Below, piece by piece: positions 40,558-50,800 of a stretch of DNA of 64,000 nucleotides. The notes below the pieces were generated by a model. That model was not told the DNA's origin, searched no databases, and saw only the letters and a list, made by a program, of their open reading frames with translations. The first letter of the stretch is position 1. Every line of letters begins with the position of its first letter. The position numbers were made by a program, and so were the translations under genes. The DNA comes from Sphingobium sp. V4 (GTDB lineage Bacteria > Pseudomonadota > Alphaproteobacteria > Sphingomonadales > Sphingomonadaceae): NCBI RefSeq assembly GCF_029590555.1, contig NZ_CP081002.1, forward strand, positions 1,050,501-1,114,500. Direction: 5' to 3'.

Positions 40558-41661
40558 TCAATTCTTGAAAAGGCGAACATGAGAGTGGATTGATTCCAAC
40601 ACTTGGTGCCCGCGCCGCACAGCGCCGATAATTTCGTCCGGATCGGCCCTCCAGACGAAGGGGCGCGGGTCCTGGTTATGCTCCTTGATAAATCGGTTGA
40701 TAGCGGCCTGTAGATCGACGACGGAATGAAAGATGCCGTTTTTCAACCGCCGCCTCGTGAGCTTGGCAAAAAAGCCTTCGACGGCATTGAGCCACGAGCA
40801 GGACGTCGGGACAAAGTGGAAGGTCCAACGCGGATGCCTGGCCAGCCAGGCACGGACTTTGGGCTGCTTGTGGGTCGCATAATTGTCCAGGATGACGTGG
40901 ATGGCCTTATCGGCGGGCATTTCGGCTTCGATGGCGTTCAGGAAGCGGATGAACTCCTGATGCCGGTGCCGCTGCATGTTGCGGCCGATCACGGAGCCAT
41001 CCAGGATATTGAGAGCAGCGAACAGGGTGGTGGTCCCGTTGCGCTTGTAATCGTGCGTCATGGTTGCCCCGCGACCGCGCTTGAGCGGCAAGCCCGGTTG
41101 AGTGCGGTCGAGCGCCTGGATCTGGCTCTTTTCGTCGACTGACAACACGATGGCGTGGGCAGGCGGCGAGACATAAAGCCCGACGACATCGTGCAGCTTC
41201 TCGGCAAAAGCCTTGTCGTTGGACAGCTTGAAACTGCGCCACCGATGGGGCGCCAGACCGTGGTCGTGCCAGATCTTCACAACTGATGATGCCGCGATAC
41301 CAATGGCTTTGGCCATCGCGCGCACCGTCCAATGCGTAGCTTCATGGCTGGGCGGTTCCAGCGTCAGCGCGACGACCTTGTCGACCAGAGCCGCATCGAG
41401 AGGAGCGATCCCGGGAGGCCGGGTCTTATCGCGCAGCAGCCCATCCACGCCTTCGGCCATGTACCGTTCCTGCCAGCGCCAAACGCATGTCTTCGATTTT
41501 CCTGTCGCCGCCATGATCGCCTGGGTGCCCAGGCCCTGAGCTGTCAGGAGAATAATCCGTGCCCGCCAGACATGCTTCTGCGGCGAACCGCGCGCAGCAA
41601 CAATCGCTTCAAGCCGCTTCGTGTCCGCTGCAGTGACCTCGATCTCGATACCCGTTCTCAT
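40558..41661 (-). CDS. IS630 family transposase with read-through C-terminus
   Basis: Tc1/mariner-like DDE transposase of 367 aa. N-terminal helix-turn-helix (QAIMAATGKSKTCVWRWQER) and a DDE core with HAIVLSVDEKSQIQALDRTQ, HVILDNYATHKQPKVRAWLA and PTSCSWLNAVEGFFAKLTRR. ATG 41661 is preferred over an in-frame start nearer the repeat. The product would normally end ..LESIH, with the stop formed by the adjacent TA target. That TA is absent here, so the frame adds SHVRLFKN from the IS1111-type element end. Confidence 0.88.
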   Translation of the reverse strand: MRTGIEIEVTAADTKRLEAIVAARGSPQKHVWRARIILLTAQGLGTQAIMAATGKSKTCVWRWQERYMAEGVDGLLRDKTRPPGIAPLDAALVDKVVALTLEPPSHEATHWTVRAMAKAIGIAASSVVKIWHDHGLAPHRWRSFKLSNDKAFAEKLHDVVGLYVSPPAHAIVLSVDEKSQIQALDRTQPGLPLKRGRGATMTHDYKRNGTTTLFAALNILDGSVIGRNMQRHRHQEFIRFLNAIEAEMPADKAIHVILDNYATHKQPKVRAWLARHPRWTFHFVPTSCSWLNAVEGFFAKLTRRRLKNGIFHSVVDLQAAINRFIKEHNQDPRPFVWRADPDEIIGAVRRGHQVLESIHSHVRLFKN

Positions 41662-41731
41662 GCCGCATCGTCGCACGACACCAACAGCATGGGAATCCCT
41701 CAAATGGACTCATTCGTTCCGATCAATCCAC
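40585..41731 (-). mobile_element. IS630 family element
   Basis: Perfect 10-bp terminal repeats GTGGATTGAT (40585-40594) and ATCAATCCAC (41722-41731). The right flank is TA (41732-41733), the canonical target dinucleotide. The left flank is GA, so the target duplication is broken where element B abuts. Confidence 0.8.
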
Positions 41732-41825
41732 TAGGGCCTGCCGATAGCCGACCTGCAGGTTGCCCAGCGCGCTGGGAACAGGCCGTACTCCGCATTGCGA
41801 ATCCTGCGCCCAGTTGGTTTACGGA

Positions 41826-43388
41826 TCAGGTCCGGGCCGCCTCCGCCGTTTGCACGGCGATGAAGCGCGCTAGTGGAATCTCGGTAAGAGGTCGTTCCGA
41901 AGCCATCTCACGAGCGACGAGCGCCATTTCTATCCATTCCGAACCGTGTTCTTCAGCTCGCTGTGCGAAGGCGCTCCAAGCGACGACGTTGGCCCAAAAG
42001 GCCCGCTTCGGCTCCAGCACGTTCTTGATTATCGCTGCGATCCGGTCTTCGATCTTGCGCGTGCCCTTGATCGCTGCGGCGACGTCGTCGCCAGTCTCAA
42101 ACCAGGAATCTAGCTGAGGGTTAGTCGCCAGCCAGCGGCCAGACGCGCGCACTGCCTTCTCCACCGCCTTGGCATCGATCGCTGCAGTGTCGGCGCCCGC
42201 GAGCATTGAGGCAACGAGATCGTCCACAGAGACAGGCTTGGGCGCGACATCCGAGAGCCCAATCAGGTTGATTGCCTGAACGAGGCCAAACGGGGGGGCA
42301 GAGCCAAGCGGCCCATCCGCTAAGGCGCTGCTCAAGAGTAAGGACGTGTCCTCGGCCGTCGTTTCATGGACCGACATCTCGAACGCAATATGGTCAAGCA
42401 TGTCATCGATCTCGGGCCTGGTTAGCGAGCTTGCCACCCAAGCATCCCGAACACCATGACCCTGCTTGACCAGAATCGATACGAGTGCATTCTTTCTTCC
42501 CTGCTTGATCGAAGCAAACATGCTCTGGGCTCCCGCCCCATCGCGCTCGGATATTAGAAGTTCCCTGACCTGAATTGCGGGGCGCTTCTCCGGCACTGTT
42601 TCGACAGTCCGCGCTGCTTTGATGATCGCGTCGATCGCACGGCGTCGATCTTCCGACACCCAGTTGCGCATCAGCATAAGGTTCGTAATCGACGTTGCTG
42701 ACACAAGCCCTCGACTGGCAGCCTCTGCTATCATCAAAGCCAACGGTGTAGCGATCGCGGGGGGGGCAAGAAGCCAACCGATTGCGGCCTCGCGCAGACT
42801 GGAATCGTCCGCGAAGACGAGCCCTTCCAACAAGCTGAGTTGCAGTTCGGCAGGCATGGCCGCCGTCAGTTCGGCGAATTGGCGCTGGATCAGGAACGGG
42901 TCGCCCTCGCAGGATTTCACCAATTCCTTCAGCATCTCGTCAACATCAGGCGTCGGGAGATTCTGCTGGCCAGCGCCGGTCTGGACCATCGCGTTGCGTA
43001 TATCTTCTCCCACCTCAATCCCAGCCCGTGAAAATGCCGATACAAGAGCCATGGCTGCGGTGGGCACGAGCTTGCCGGCAAGCATTTGCTGAGCGATGGT
43101 GACTCGGACATTCTCCATAGCCATAGTCGCATGGCCGTCGCCGGCTTCACTTCTCTGGCGTAGCTGCTCGAGAGTCTGGCCAAGCATGAACGAATATGCG
43201 TGATGCATCATTACGTCGGGCCGCTTTTTACGCCCTTCTGCGCCGGTGAGATCAACGATCAGCAATAGCGCTTCGGGTTGCGCTGCCAGCATATCTCCGA
43301 CGCTGTGGGCACCGGGCGACAATTCGCCCGTCCGGATATCCTCCCGAACCATGCGTGCAATCTGCTGGATGGCGGCACGTGGCGTCAC
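41826..43388 (-). CDS. Uncharacterised 520-aa helical protein
   Basis: No family recognised. The GTG at 43388 has AAAGGA nine bases upstream; the longer frame starts in low-complexity sequence. The protein is largely alpha-helical with no signal peptide or membrane segment. The N-terminal part includes LLLIVDLTGAEGRKKRPDVM and MAMENVRVTIAQQMLAGKLV; the middle has stretches of short paired helices (LREAAIGWLLAPPAIATPLA) suggestive of a HEAT-like solenoid; the C-terminus ends with IPLARFIAVQTAEA. It stands alone between IS630 and an IS1111-type element and may be cargo carried with mobile DNA. Codon use looks like a real gene. Confidence 0.65.
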   Translation of the reverse strand: MTPRAAIQQIARMVREDIRTGELSPGAHSVGDMLAAQPEALLLIVDLTGAEGRKKRPDVMMHHAYSFMLGQTLEQLRQRSEAGDGHATMAMENVRVTIAQQMLAGKLVPTAAMALVSAFSRAGIEVGEDIRNAMVQTGAGQQNLPTPDVDEMLKELVKSCEGDPFLIQRQFAELTAAMPAELQLSLLEGLVFADDSSLREAAIGWLLAPPAIATPLALMIAEAASRGLVSATSITNLMLMRNWVSEDRRRAIDAIIKAARTVETVPEKRPAIQVRELLISERDGAGAQSMFASIKQGRKNALVSILVKQGHGVRDAWVASSLTRPEIDDMLDHIAFEMSVHETTAEDTSLLLSSALADGPLGSAPPFGLVQAINLIGLSDVAPKPVSVDDLVASMLAGADTAAIDAKAVEKAVRASGRWLATNPQLDSWFETGDDVAAAIKGTRKIEDRIAAIIKNVLEPKRAFWANVVAWSAFAQRAEEHGSEWIEMALVAREMASERPLTEIPLARFIAVQTAEAART

Positions 43389-43676
43389 GATTGATGTTCC
43401 TTTCTCGCACGGCAATTGCGTGTTCGGTACAACTAGAGGTGGCGCGGCAGCAACCCCATGGTGCCCGTAGGATACATAATGCCCGAGCCCCAAGCCGTCA
43501 TGCCAAAAGCCGATTGACGCATCCTTTTGTGGAATGCTTTGTAGCTGCCGGCCGGTTAGCGTTCAGTCCTGCGACAGTCGGCTGGGAAACCGGATAGGGT
43601 GGATGGCTCCCGCTCACGGCATCTAAGTGCCAAGATGGGTTGCTGTCATGCAAACCCGAGCCAGGAGCCACCCGCC

Positions 43677-44717
43677 ATGGAGATTAGCACGATCGGCCTG
43701 GATTTGGCCAAGAACGTTTTTCAGGTTCACGGTATTAGCACGACCGGAGAGGTCGTAATACGCAAGGCGCTGCGGCGATCGCAGATGCTGCCGTTCTTCG
43801 AGAAGTTGCCGCCGTGCCTGGTAGGCGCCGAAGCTTGCGGGACGTCGCATCACTGGGCGCGCGAACTGACCAAGCTGGGTCATGAGGTTCGGCTGATGCC
43901 GGTGGCTTATGTGAAGCCCTATGTGAAGCGCGGCAAGAATGATGCCGCCGACGCCGAGGCGATCTGCGAAGCGGTCACACGTCAGACGATGCGGTTCGTG
44001 CCCATCAAGTCGCGCGAGCAGCAAGCGGCGTTGTCGCTGCATCGCGTGCGCAGCCTGTTGATCAAGCAGCGCACGCAGTTGGTCAACATGATGCGCAGCG
44101 TGCTTGCCGAGCTGGGGATCGCCATCCCCGTCGGGATTGTGAAGGCGCTGCAGATGGCGCGAGAGATCGTCGGCGAGGAGTCTGAACTCGATTTACCGGC
44201 CGAAGCGTCGAACGTCGTCGCAGTGCTGGCAGGGCAACTGCTCCAGCTTCACGCCCAGTTGCGCAAGCTCGACCTGCGTCTCGCCGCTCTGCAGCGGAGC
44301 GACGACAGGGCCCGGCGCCTGGCGACGATCCCTGGTATCGGGCCGATCGGCGCGACGGCGCTCGCGGCATCGGTCACCGATCCCACGCAGTTCGCTTCGG
44401 GACGCCAGTTCGCCGCTTGGCTGGGGCTGACCCCGCGGCAGAGTTCGAGCGGCGGCAAGGAACGCTTGGGGCGCATCACCAAGATGGGCGACAGATATCT
44501 GCGGCAGCTTCTGATCGTCGGTGCAACCGCGCTGGTCCGATACGCCAAGCAGAAACCCAGCACGGTCGATCCGCGCTTTGTTGCCCTGCTTGCCAGAAAG
44601 CCTGCACGCGTCGCCTCGGTCGCCATCGCCAACAAGATGGCGCGGATCGCATGGGCAGTCATGGCGCGCGGCGGCGTCTTCGAACGAGGGCATGCGCCTA
44701 TGCTGACGGCAGCATAG
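43677..44717 (+). CDS. IS110 family (IS1111 group) DEDD transposase
   Basis: 346 aa from the ATG at 43677 with CCAGGAG upstream. DEDD domain: TIGLDLAKNVFQVHGISTTG, GAEACGTSHHWARELTKLGH, KRGKNDAADAEAICEAVTRQ. C-terminal Tnp_20: ARRLATIPGIGPIGATALAA, AAWLGLTPRQSSSGGKERLG with the serine run and ITKMGDRYLRQLLIVGATAL. The FQVHG motif is typical of classical IS1111 members. Intact. Confidence 0.92.
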   Translation: MEISTIGLDLAKNVFQVHGISTTGEVVIRKALRRSQMLPFFEKLPPCLVGAEACGTSHHWARELTKLGHEVRLMPVAYVKPYVKRGKNDAADAEAICEAVTRQTMRFVPIKSREQQAALSLHRVRSLLIKQRTQLVNMMRSVLAELGIAIPVGIVKALQMAREIVGEESELDLPAEASNVVAVLAGQLLQLHAQLRKLDLRLAALQRSDDRARRLATIPGIGPIGATALAASVTDPTQFASGRQFAAWLGLTPRQSSSGGKERLGRITKMGDRYLRQLLIVGATALVRYAKQKPSTVDPRFVALLARKPARVASVAIANKMARIAWAVMARGGVFERGHAPMLTAA

Positions 44718-44761
44718 ATCAAGAGTTAGCTGAGGAGATCAGCTTCACGAGGTTGTGAGCG

Positions 44762-44950
44762 CAAAGGATTTGATGGCAATACCGGTCGGACCGGGAACAA
44801 GGACAACCCAAGGACTGTCATAGGCGTAATAGCCTGCAAACCCGATCGGACCTTGTTCGTGGACCCCATCAGGGCCAGCAGTCTACACCGGCTGCATCAA
44901 CAGGCCGGACAGACGACTGCACCCGACGGAACATCAGATCATCACTTTAT
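44762..44950 (+). ncRNA. Candidate guide RNA region of IS1111 element C
   Basis: The right end downstream of the transposase contains GAACAAGG (44795-44802) pairing with CCTTGTTC (44851-44858), enclosing a small hairpin AGGC-GCCT (44822-44825 with 44832-44835). Position and structure fit the guide RNA of this IS group. No second copy is available here for covariation. Confidence 0.55.
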
Positions 44951-45031
44951 GCTTGCAACGCGGGAGTCATCCATCGAGGTCGGTCCGCACTTGGCCAGAG
45001 GAAATCGGTGCCTGAGCGGCAATAAAGGGTC

Positions 45032-46601
45032 CAGACTGTGTGAAAACGCTGCAGATATGGTATGATGCTCTAACGGTTTGGGGGATCATATGGGTCGCTT
45101 CATTTCTGGTGCTGATCGCAAGCAGACGACGTTATTTCCGCCCTGCGTAGATGATTGGATCGGGGATGATAATCCGGTTCGAGTGATCGACGCGTTTGTA
45201 GATGCGCTCGATCTTTTGGGGCTTGGATTTGACGGTGCGCAGCCTGCCGCGACAGGGCGGCCTTCGTATCACCCGTCGGTCCTCCTCAAGCTTTACATCT
45301 ACGGATATCTCAATCGGGTTCAGTCGAGCCGACGCCTGGAGCGGGAGGCTGACCGCAATGTCGAGCTGATGTGGCTGGTGGGCCGGCTTGTACCCGATCA
45401 CAAGACGATTGCCGACTCCGGCGGGATAATGGTGTTGCGATCCGCCAGGTTTGTGGCCGTTTTGTCCTTCTCTGCCGGGAGATGGCCCTGCTCACGAGTG
45501 GCAGCGTTGCCATTGACGGCAGCAAGTTCAAAGCGGTCAATAATCGCGACCGCAACTTCACCACAGCCAAGCTGGCGCGGCGTCGGGAGCAGATCGAAGA
45601 AAGCGTTGCACGCTATCTCTCGCAACTGGACACGGCGGACCGGCAGGAGCCGACAGACGTCCTGGCCTCAAAAACGGATCGCCTGAAGGAGAAGATTGCC
45701 AGGCTTGAGGAGGAGATGAAACGTCTCGACGGGCTGGAGGCGCAGATGCTGGCTGCGCCGGATCAGCAGATTTCACTGACTGATCCTGACGCTCGGTCCA
45801 TGGCGACAAGCGGTCGTGGGACCGGAATGGTGGGGTATAACGTCCAGGTCGCGGTCGATACAGAGCACCACATCATCGTTGCCCATGAAGTGACGAATGT
45901 GGGTAGCGACCGGGCTCAACTGAGCGGCATGGCGACAACGACCAAGATGGTCCTGGGTGTGGATCGGCTCGATGTAGTGGCAGATCGTGGCTATTTCTCG
46001 AGCGAGCAGATCCTCGCCAGCGAACAGGCTGGCGTCACGGTCACCCTGCCAAAACCACTGACCTCAAGAGCCAGATATGAAGGTCGCTTTGGCAAGCCGG
46101 ATTTTGTCTACGTGCCCGAGCAGGATGTATATCGCTGTCCCGCAGGCGAACTGCTGAAAAACCGCCTCCAGAGTGAGGAAAGAGGTCTAAAGATAAATCG
46201 ATACTGGGCCAGCACCTGTCAAACCTGCACGATCAAATCGCGCTGCACACCTGGCAAGGAGCGGCGTGTCTCCCGATGGGAGCATGAAGATATGATCGAG
46301 GCGATGCAGCACCGGCTCGATGCCAATCCGGACGCCATGCGCATCCGGCGCCAGACCGTCGAGCATCCCTTTGGCACCCTCAAGTCGCGAATGGGATACA
46401 CACATTTCCTCACCAGAACCAAGCCACGCGTTTCTACTGAAATGGCCCTCCACGTCCTCGCCTATAACCTCACTCGCGTCCTCAACATCATGGGAAGCCG
46501 TAACCTGCTGAATGCCATCACCGGCTAAGACAACGCCGTGCAAAACTCAGCACGGCCAATATTTATCAATCATGTCAACGAAGACGTTTCCACACAGACT
46601 G
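45032..46601 (+). mobile_element. IS1182 family element, copy 2, with frameshifted transposase
   Basis: Terminal repeats CAGACTGTGTGAAAACG (45032) and its near-complement ending at 46601 (CGTTTCCACACAGACTG). A GGTC target duplication lies at 45028-45031 and 46602-46605. It lies just upstream of the cellulose operon. Confidence 0.88.
45090..46528 (+). pseudogene. IS1182 transposase interrupted by one-base deletion
   Basis: The first frame runs MGRFISGADRKQTTLFPPCV to PDHKTIAD and then fails. The expected FRRDNGVAIRQVCGRFVLLC is in the next frame. Comparison with GDFKTIANFRQAN-type sequence of copy 1 shows one T missing near 45416-45418 (GACTCC for GACTTCC). The second frame continues intact through VAIDGSKFKAVNNRDRNF, VVADRGYFSSEQI, CQTCTIKSRC and RRQTVEHPFGTLKSRMG. 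Probably inactive. Confidence 0.88.
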
Positions 46602-46797
46602 GGTCGATGGCCGACCGAAGCAGAAACATAATTCATGGGGTGCGGCTCCGCTGTCGATTGATCCTTGTCATCGCTGAATAGGACCGCCATCGAAATAAAG
46701 GCCATGGAATATCTTAACGTTATAGCCTTCAGCTGATCGCAAACGGCTTTTTAACCATCGATACATATAGCATGCTGCAATGCAAAAGGGGAATGTG

Positions 46798-47148
46798 ATG
46801 CGAGCAGATGCTGCCAACCTTCTGGCCCGCCTGGGAAGGAAGGATTTCCGTTATCGGGAGTTCACCGACAATTTCGCCGATATGGAGCTCTGGCCAATCT
46901 TCGAGGCGTTGCTGACGGACGAGCGCGTGGTCGGCAAGCCGCTGTCCGCGCTTGCCTCGCGGCATGTTGAGGACATTCTGCCTTCCAGCAAGGCCAGCCC
47001 GGCACGGCCGTCGGTGCCTGCGTCCACGGGCGAATTGTTCGACCGTTATGGCGAAGGCGCCCGCACCTCTTCTGCCAGTCAGGAGGCCGGAGAATTGCGG
47101 TCTTATCTGCAACGCCTCTCAAAAGGCTCGCAGGAGGGGCGCGACTGA
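46798..47148 (+). CDS. Small cellulose-operon protein (BcsR/BcsP-like)
   Basis: A 116-aa cytoplasmic protein at the head of the cellulose operon. ATG 46798 is preferred because AGGGG precedes it by 6 nt; an ATG at 46780 lacks a site. The N-terminal RADAANLLARLGRKDFRYRE resembles the short BcsR-type motif seen before bcsQ in other bacteria, followed by a helical WPIFEALLTDERVV and a Pro/Ser-rich tail. Its TGA overlaps the bcsQ ATG (TGATG). Assignment rests mainly on position. Confidence 0.6.
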   Translation: MRADAANLLARLGRKDFRYREFTDNFADMELWPIFEALLTDERVVGKPLSALASRHVEDILPSSKASPARPSVPASTGELFDRYGEGARTSSASQEAGELRSYLQRLSKGSQEGRD

Positions 47149-47861
47149 TGCCGCTGATCCTATGTCACTCAGCCAAGGGCGGCACCGGCACCAGCTTCAT
47201 CGCCGCGCACCTTGCCATGCATCTCGCCCAGCAGGGGCATGAAGTCGTCGCTCTGGACTTCACCTATCAGGATGCGCTCAAGCTCTATTTCGGCCTGCTT
47301 CCGACACAGTCTCTGGTCGAGTTGCGCGGGTCCGGCTCCTCACCACTCGCGGTTGCGGGCGTCGAGCTGTTTTCCGGCTACGCCCTTAGCCGCGAGAGCG
47401 ATTCCATCGAGGCGATGCGGGCCGGTCGATCACCCTTCGCCGATCGGAAGATCTATATCGCTGACGTAGCCGCCGGTGATCGTGAAACAAAAGACCTGTT
47501 GCTGCCCTTCGCGCAACTGCATCTCTGCGCGCTGTTGCCGCATCCGGTGTCGCTGGCCGCTCTGACGAAGGTGCAGGCAGGAACCCCAGCGATCGAGTTG
47601 ACCAAGACGGCCTTCATCCTCAACCAGCTTGACGACACGCACCGCTTTTCCCGCCACGCCCACATATTCTTGCGGGAACTGCTGGGCGAACGGCTGATCG
47701 GCACCATTCGGCGTGACGAGGCGGTCAACGAGGCCGCCGCCATGTTCGAGCCGATCAACAAATATTCAGCGGCCAGCGCAGCTCTGGCTGACATTCGTGA
47801 GGTCGCGCGTGCGGTAGAGCAACGTGCGGGGCTGGTGGCGGAGGCCGATCAACTCTCATGA
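47148..47861 (+). CDS. bcsQ: Cellulose biosynthesis ParA/MinD-like ATPase BcsQ
   Basis: Membrane-associated ATPase thought to localise or assemble the cellulose synthase. The 237-aa protein has a deviant Walker A (HSAKGGTGTSFIAAHLAMHL, residues 7-26), switch-like ALDFTYQDALKLYF, and IYIADVAAGDRETKDLLLPF. Shorter than some BcsQ (about 250 aa) but complete. Its TGA overlaps the start of bcsAB (ATGA at 47858-47861). Confidence 0.82.
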   Translation: MPLILCHSAKGGTGTSFIAAHLAMHLAQQGHEVVALDFTYQDALKLYFGLLPTQSLVELRGSGSSPLAVAGVELFSGYALSRESDSIEAMRAGRSPFADRKIYIADVAAGDRETKDLLLPFAQLHLCALLPHPVSLAALTKVQAGTPAIELTKTAFILNQLDDTHRFSRHAHIFLRELLGERLIGTIRRDEAVNEAAAMFEPINKYSAASAALADIREVARAVEQRAGLVAEADQLS

Positions 47862-50800
47862 AGTTCTTGTCTTCACAGCCCGCAAAATGGCTGGCTTTGC
47901 TGTGCGTGGCGCCCCTGACCCTGCTTGTGATCGGCGTTCCGCTCGATCTGGACGCTCAATGGCTGTTCACGGGCATCACCATCGTGGGCGCGATCGGGCT
48001 GGGCCGCTCGCCCACGCGAAAGGCGACGTTGACGCTGGGCATCCTGTCGCTGCTGGTTTCGACCCGCTATATGTTCTGGCGCACCACCCAGACGCTGGAA
48101 TTCGGCACCTTGCCGGAATTCCTGCTGGGGAGTGGCCTTTATCTTGCGGAAATCTATGCCTGGGTCATTTTGTTGCTGGGCTTTCTGCAAACCAGCTGGC
48201 CGCTTAACCGGCCGGTGGTTGAGATTGCGGGTGAGCCTGAGCATTGGCCCGTCGTCGACGTTTTCATTCCCACCTACAATGAAAGCCTGTCGATCGTGCG
48301 CAACACGGTGTTCGCGGCGCTGGACATGGATTACCCCGCCGACCGCTTTCGCGTTTTCATCCTCGACGACGGCCGCCGCCCCGAATTTCGCGCCTTCGCC
48401 CGGCAGGTGGGCTGCGGATATCTGACCCGCGCGGACAATCTTCATGCCAAGGCGGGCAATCTGAACGCGGCGATGAACAAAACCCGCGGCGAACTGATCG
48501 CGATCTTCGATTGCGACCATGTGCCCACGCGTGCCTTCCTCCAAATGACCGTCGGCTGGTTCCAAAAGGATCCCAAGCTGGCGCTGATGCAGACGCCGCA
48601 CCATTTCTATTCGCCCGATCCTGCCCAGCGCAACCTGCGCACGGTGGACGATCTGCCGGGCGAAGGCGACCTTTTCTACGGCAATGTGCAGGGTGGCAAT
48701 GACCTGTGGAACGCCGCCTTTTTCTGCGGCTCCTGCGCCATCATCCGGCGCGAGGCGCTGACCCAGACCAACGGTTTTGCCGGCGAGACGGTGACGGAGG
48801 ACGCGCACACCGCACTGAAGCTCCAGCGCATGGGGTGGAACACCGCCTATATCAGCGCGCGCCTGTCCGCCGGACTGGCCACCGAGCGGCTGGTGCTGCA
48901 CATCGGCCAGCGCATCCGCTGGGCGCGCGGCATGACGCAGATCATGCGGATCGACAATCCGCTGCTGGGGCCGGGCCTGAAATGGCAGCAACGCCTTTGT
49001 TACCTGAACGCGATGCTGCACTTTCAGTTTCCTCTGCCCAGGATTGTGTTCCTGACCAGCCCGCTTGCATATCTCATCTTCGGCCAGAACATCATCCATG
49101 CCTCCGCATCGCTGATCTTTGCCTATGCCGCACCCCACCTCTATTGCTCGATGGTGTGGGGCGCTCGATCGCAGGGCGGCGAACGCCGACCATTTTGGGG
49201 CGAGATATACGAGACCATCCTGGCCTTTCACCTGATCCCCGCAACTGTCCTGACGCTGTTCAACCCCCGCAAGGGCAAGTTCAACGTCACCGACAAGGGC
49301 AGCCTGCTGGACCGCACCTATTTCGACCTTGGCACGGTGAAGCCGCACCTGATTTGCATCGCGCTGATGCTGTTGGGGGTGACGCTGGGCTTCGTGAAGT
49401 GGCTATTCTTCCCACATCTGTTCAACATTCAGTCCGACACGTTGATATTGAACACCCTGTGGGCGGGCTTCAGCCTCATAATCCTGCTCGCGGCCGTATC
49501 CGTCGCGCGCGAAACACGGCAGGCGCGCGAACATATCCGCATCGAAACGCAGGTGCCCGTCACCATCTATCTTCGGGACGGCCATGTGTTTGATGCGATG
49601 ACCACCGACCTTTCCATGGGCGGCGCCGCGATCCTCCTGCCGCCCGACGTGTCTCTGCGCGACCGGATGGTGACGCACATCTCACTGCCCATGGGCGACG
49701 AGAAGCTGACGCTGCCGGTCGACAATATCCGCAGCGAGCGAACTCGGGCGTTCCTGAGCTTCCAGCCGCTCGACGTGACTCTCTCGCGCCATCTCGTCCG
49801 CGCCATATTGGGCCGCGCCGATGCCTGGCAGCCCGTTGCCTCTCCGCGCCCGGTATCGGGTCTGCGATCCTTGTGGGATATCATTGTGGTTGATTTCACT
49901 ACGCTCAAGCGCCTGTTCCGCCTGAACCGCACGGAACGGCGCACCCTGAAGCGCGAACAGGCAAAGCTGCCCGGCGCCCCCGCCACCAAGGCGGCCGCTG
50001 GCCTGCTGCTGGCTGCTGGCGCGCTGTTTGCCATGCAACAGTCATCCCGGGCGCAGACCCCTGGGGTAGCAAGGATCGCCGCAACGCCCGCGTCGGCCGC
50101 TGGCGCGCGCCAACAGCGGCTGAACTTCCGCGATCTCCAGATCCGCTCGCCCATCCGCCTTCAGGGGACACGGGGCGAAATCGGCATCCCCTTTGGCATG
50201 CGCCGCAACGACGTGGTCACCAACGCCAGCCTGACGCTGAACCTAGCTTGGTCGCCTGCCATGCTGGGGGACCTCAGTCAACTGGTCGTGCTGCTGAACG
50301 GCGAGGTCGTGGGCACCCTGCCTTTGCATCCCGGCGACGCAGCGGGCCAGATCGTCAAGATACCGGTAAACCCCGCGCTGTTCCTGCCGGGCGACAACCG
50401 CCTGAACCTGCGCCTGTTGGGCCATTATACCCGCGATTGCGAGGATCCGTTCCACAGCTCGCTCTGGGCCAATATCAGCAATGTGCGGTCCTGGTTCGAC
50501 CTGACAATTCAGTCGCTGCCGTTGGCTCCCGACCTCGCTCGCCTTCCCGGTCCCTTCTTCGACCGTCATGACAATCTGCCGTTGCGCTTGCCCTTCGTCT
50601 TTGCCGGGCGTCCCGGCAATGGCGAACTGGAGGCGGCGGCCAGCGTCGCATCCTGGTTCGGCGGAATGGCCAGCTATCGGGGCTTTTCCTTCAAGCCGCT
50701 CCTGAATCAGCTGCCGCAAGGCAATGGCGTCGTTTTCCTGCTGGGCAATCGATCGGTCGCGGGCCTTACAATGCAGGCGCGCGGGCCTTCTGTAGCGGTA

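Larger units (their letters stand above)
39050..40584 (+). mobile_element. IS110 family, IS1111-type element B
   Basis: Subterminal inverted repeats of 11 bp: CATGTTCGCCT at 39057-39067 and AGGCGAACATG at 40571-40581. The left side borders the ISL3 remnant and the right side touches the tip of the IS630 element. Its right end resembles that of element A (TTGAAAA..CGAACAT.AGAGTG). Outer edges are estimated. Confidence 0.78.
43595..44978 (+). mobile_element. IS110 family, IS1111-group element C
   Basis: Subterminal inverted repeats of 12 bp with one mismatch: GGATGGCTCCCG (43601-43612) and CGGGAGTCATCC (44961-44972). The transposase lies near the left end and about 240 bp of non-coding right end follow. 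Distinct from elements A and B in sequence. Confidence 0.82.

Noticed and set aside
45416..45418. Programmed frameshift in IS1182 copy 2
   Set aside because: No slippery run at the site, and copy 1 of the same family has a single frame; a one-base deletion is simpler.
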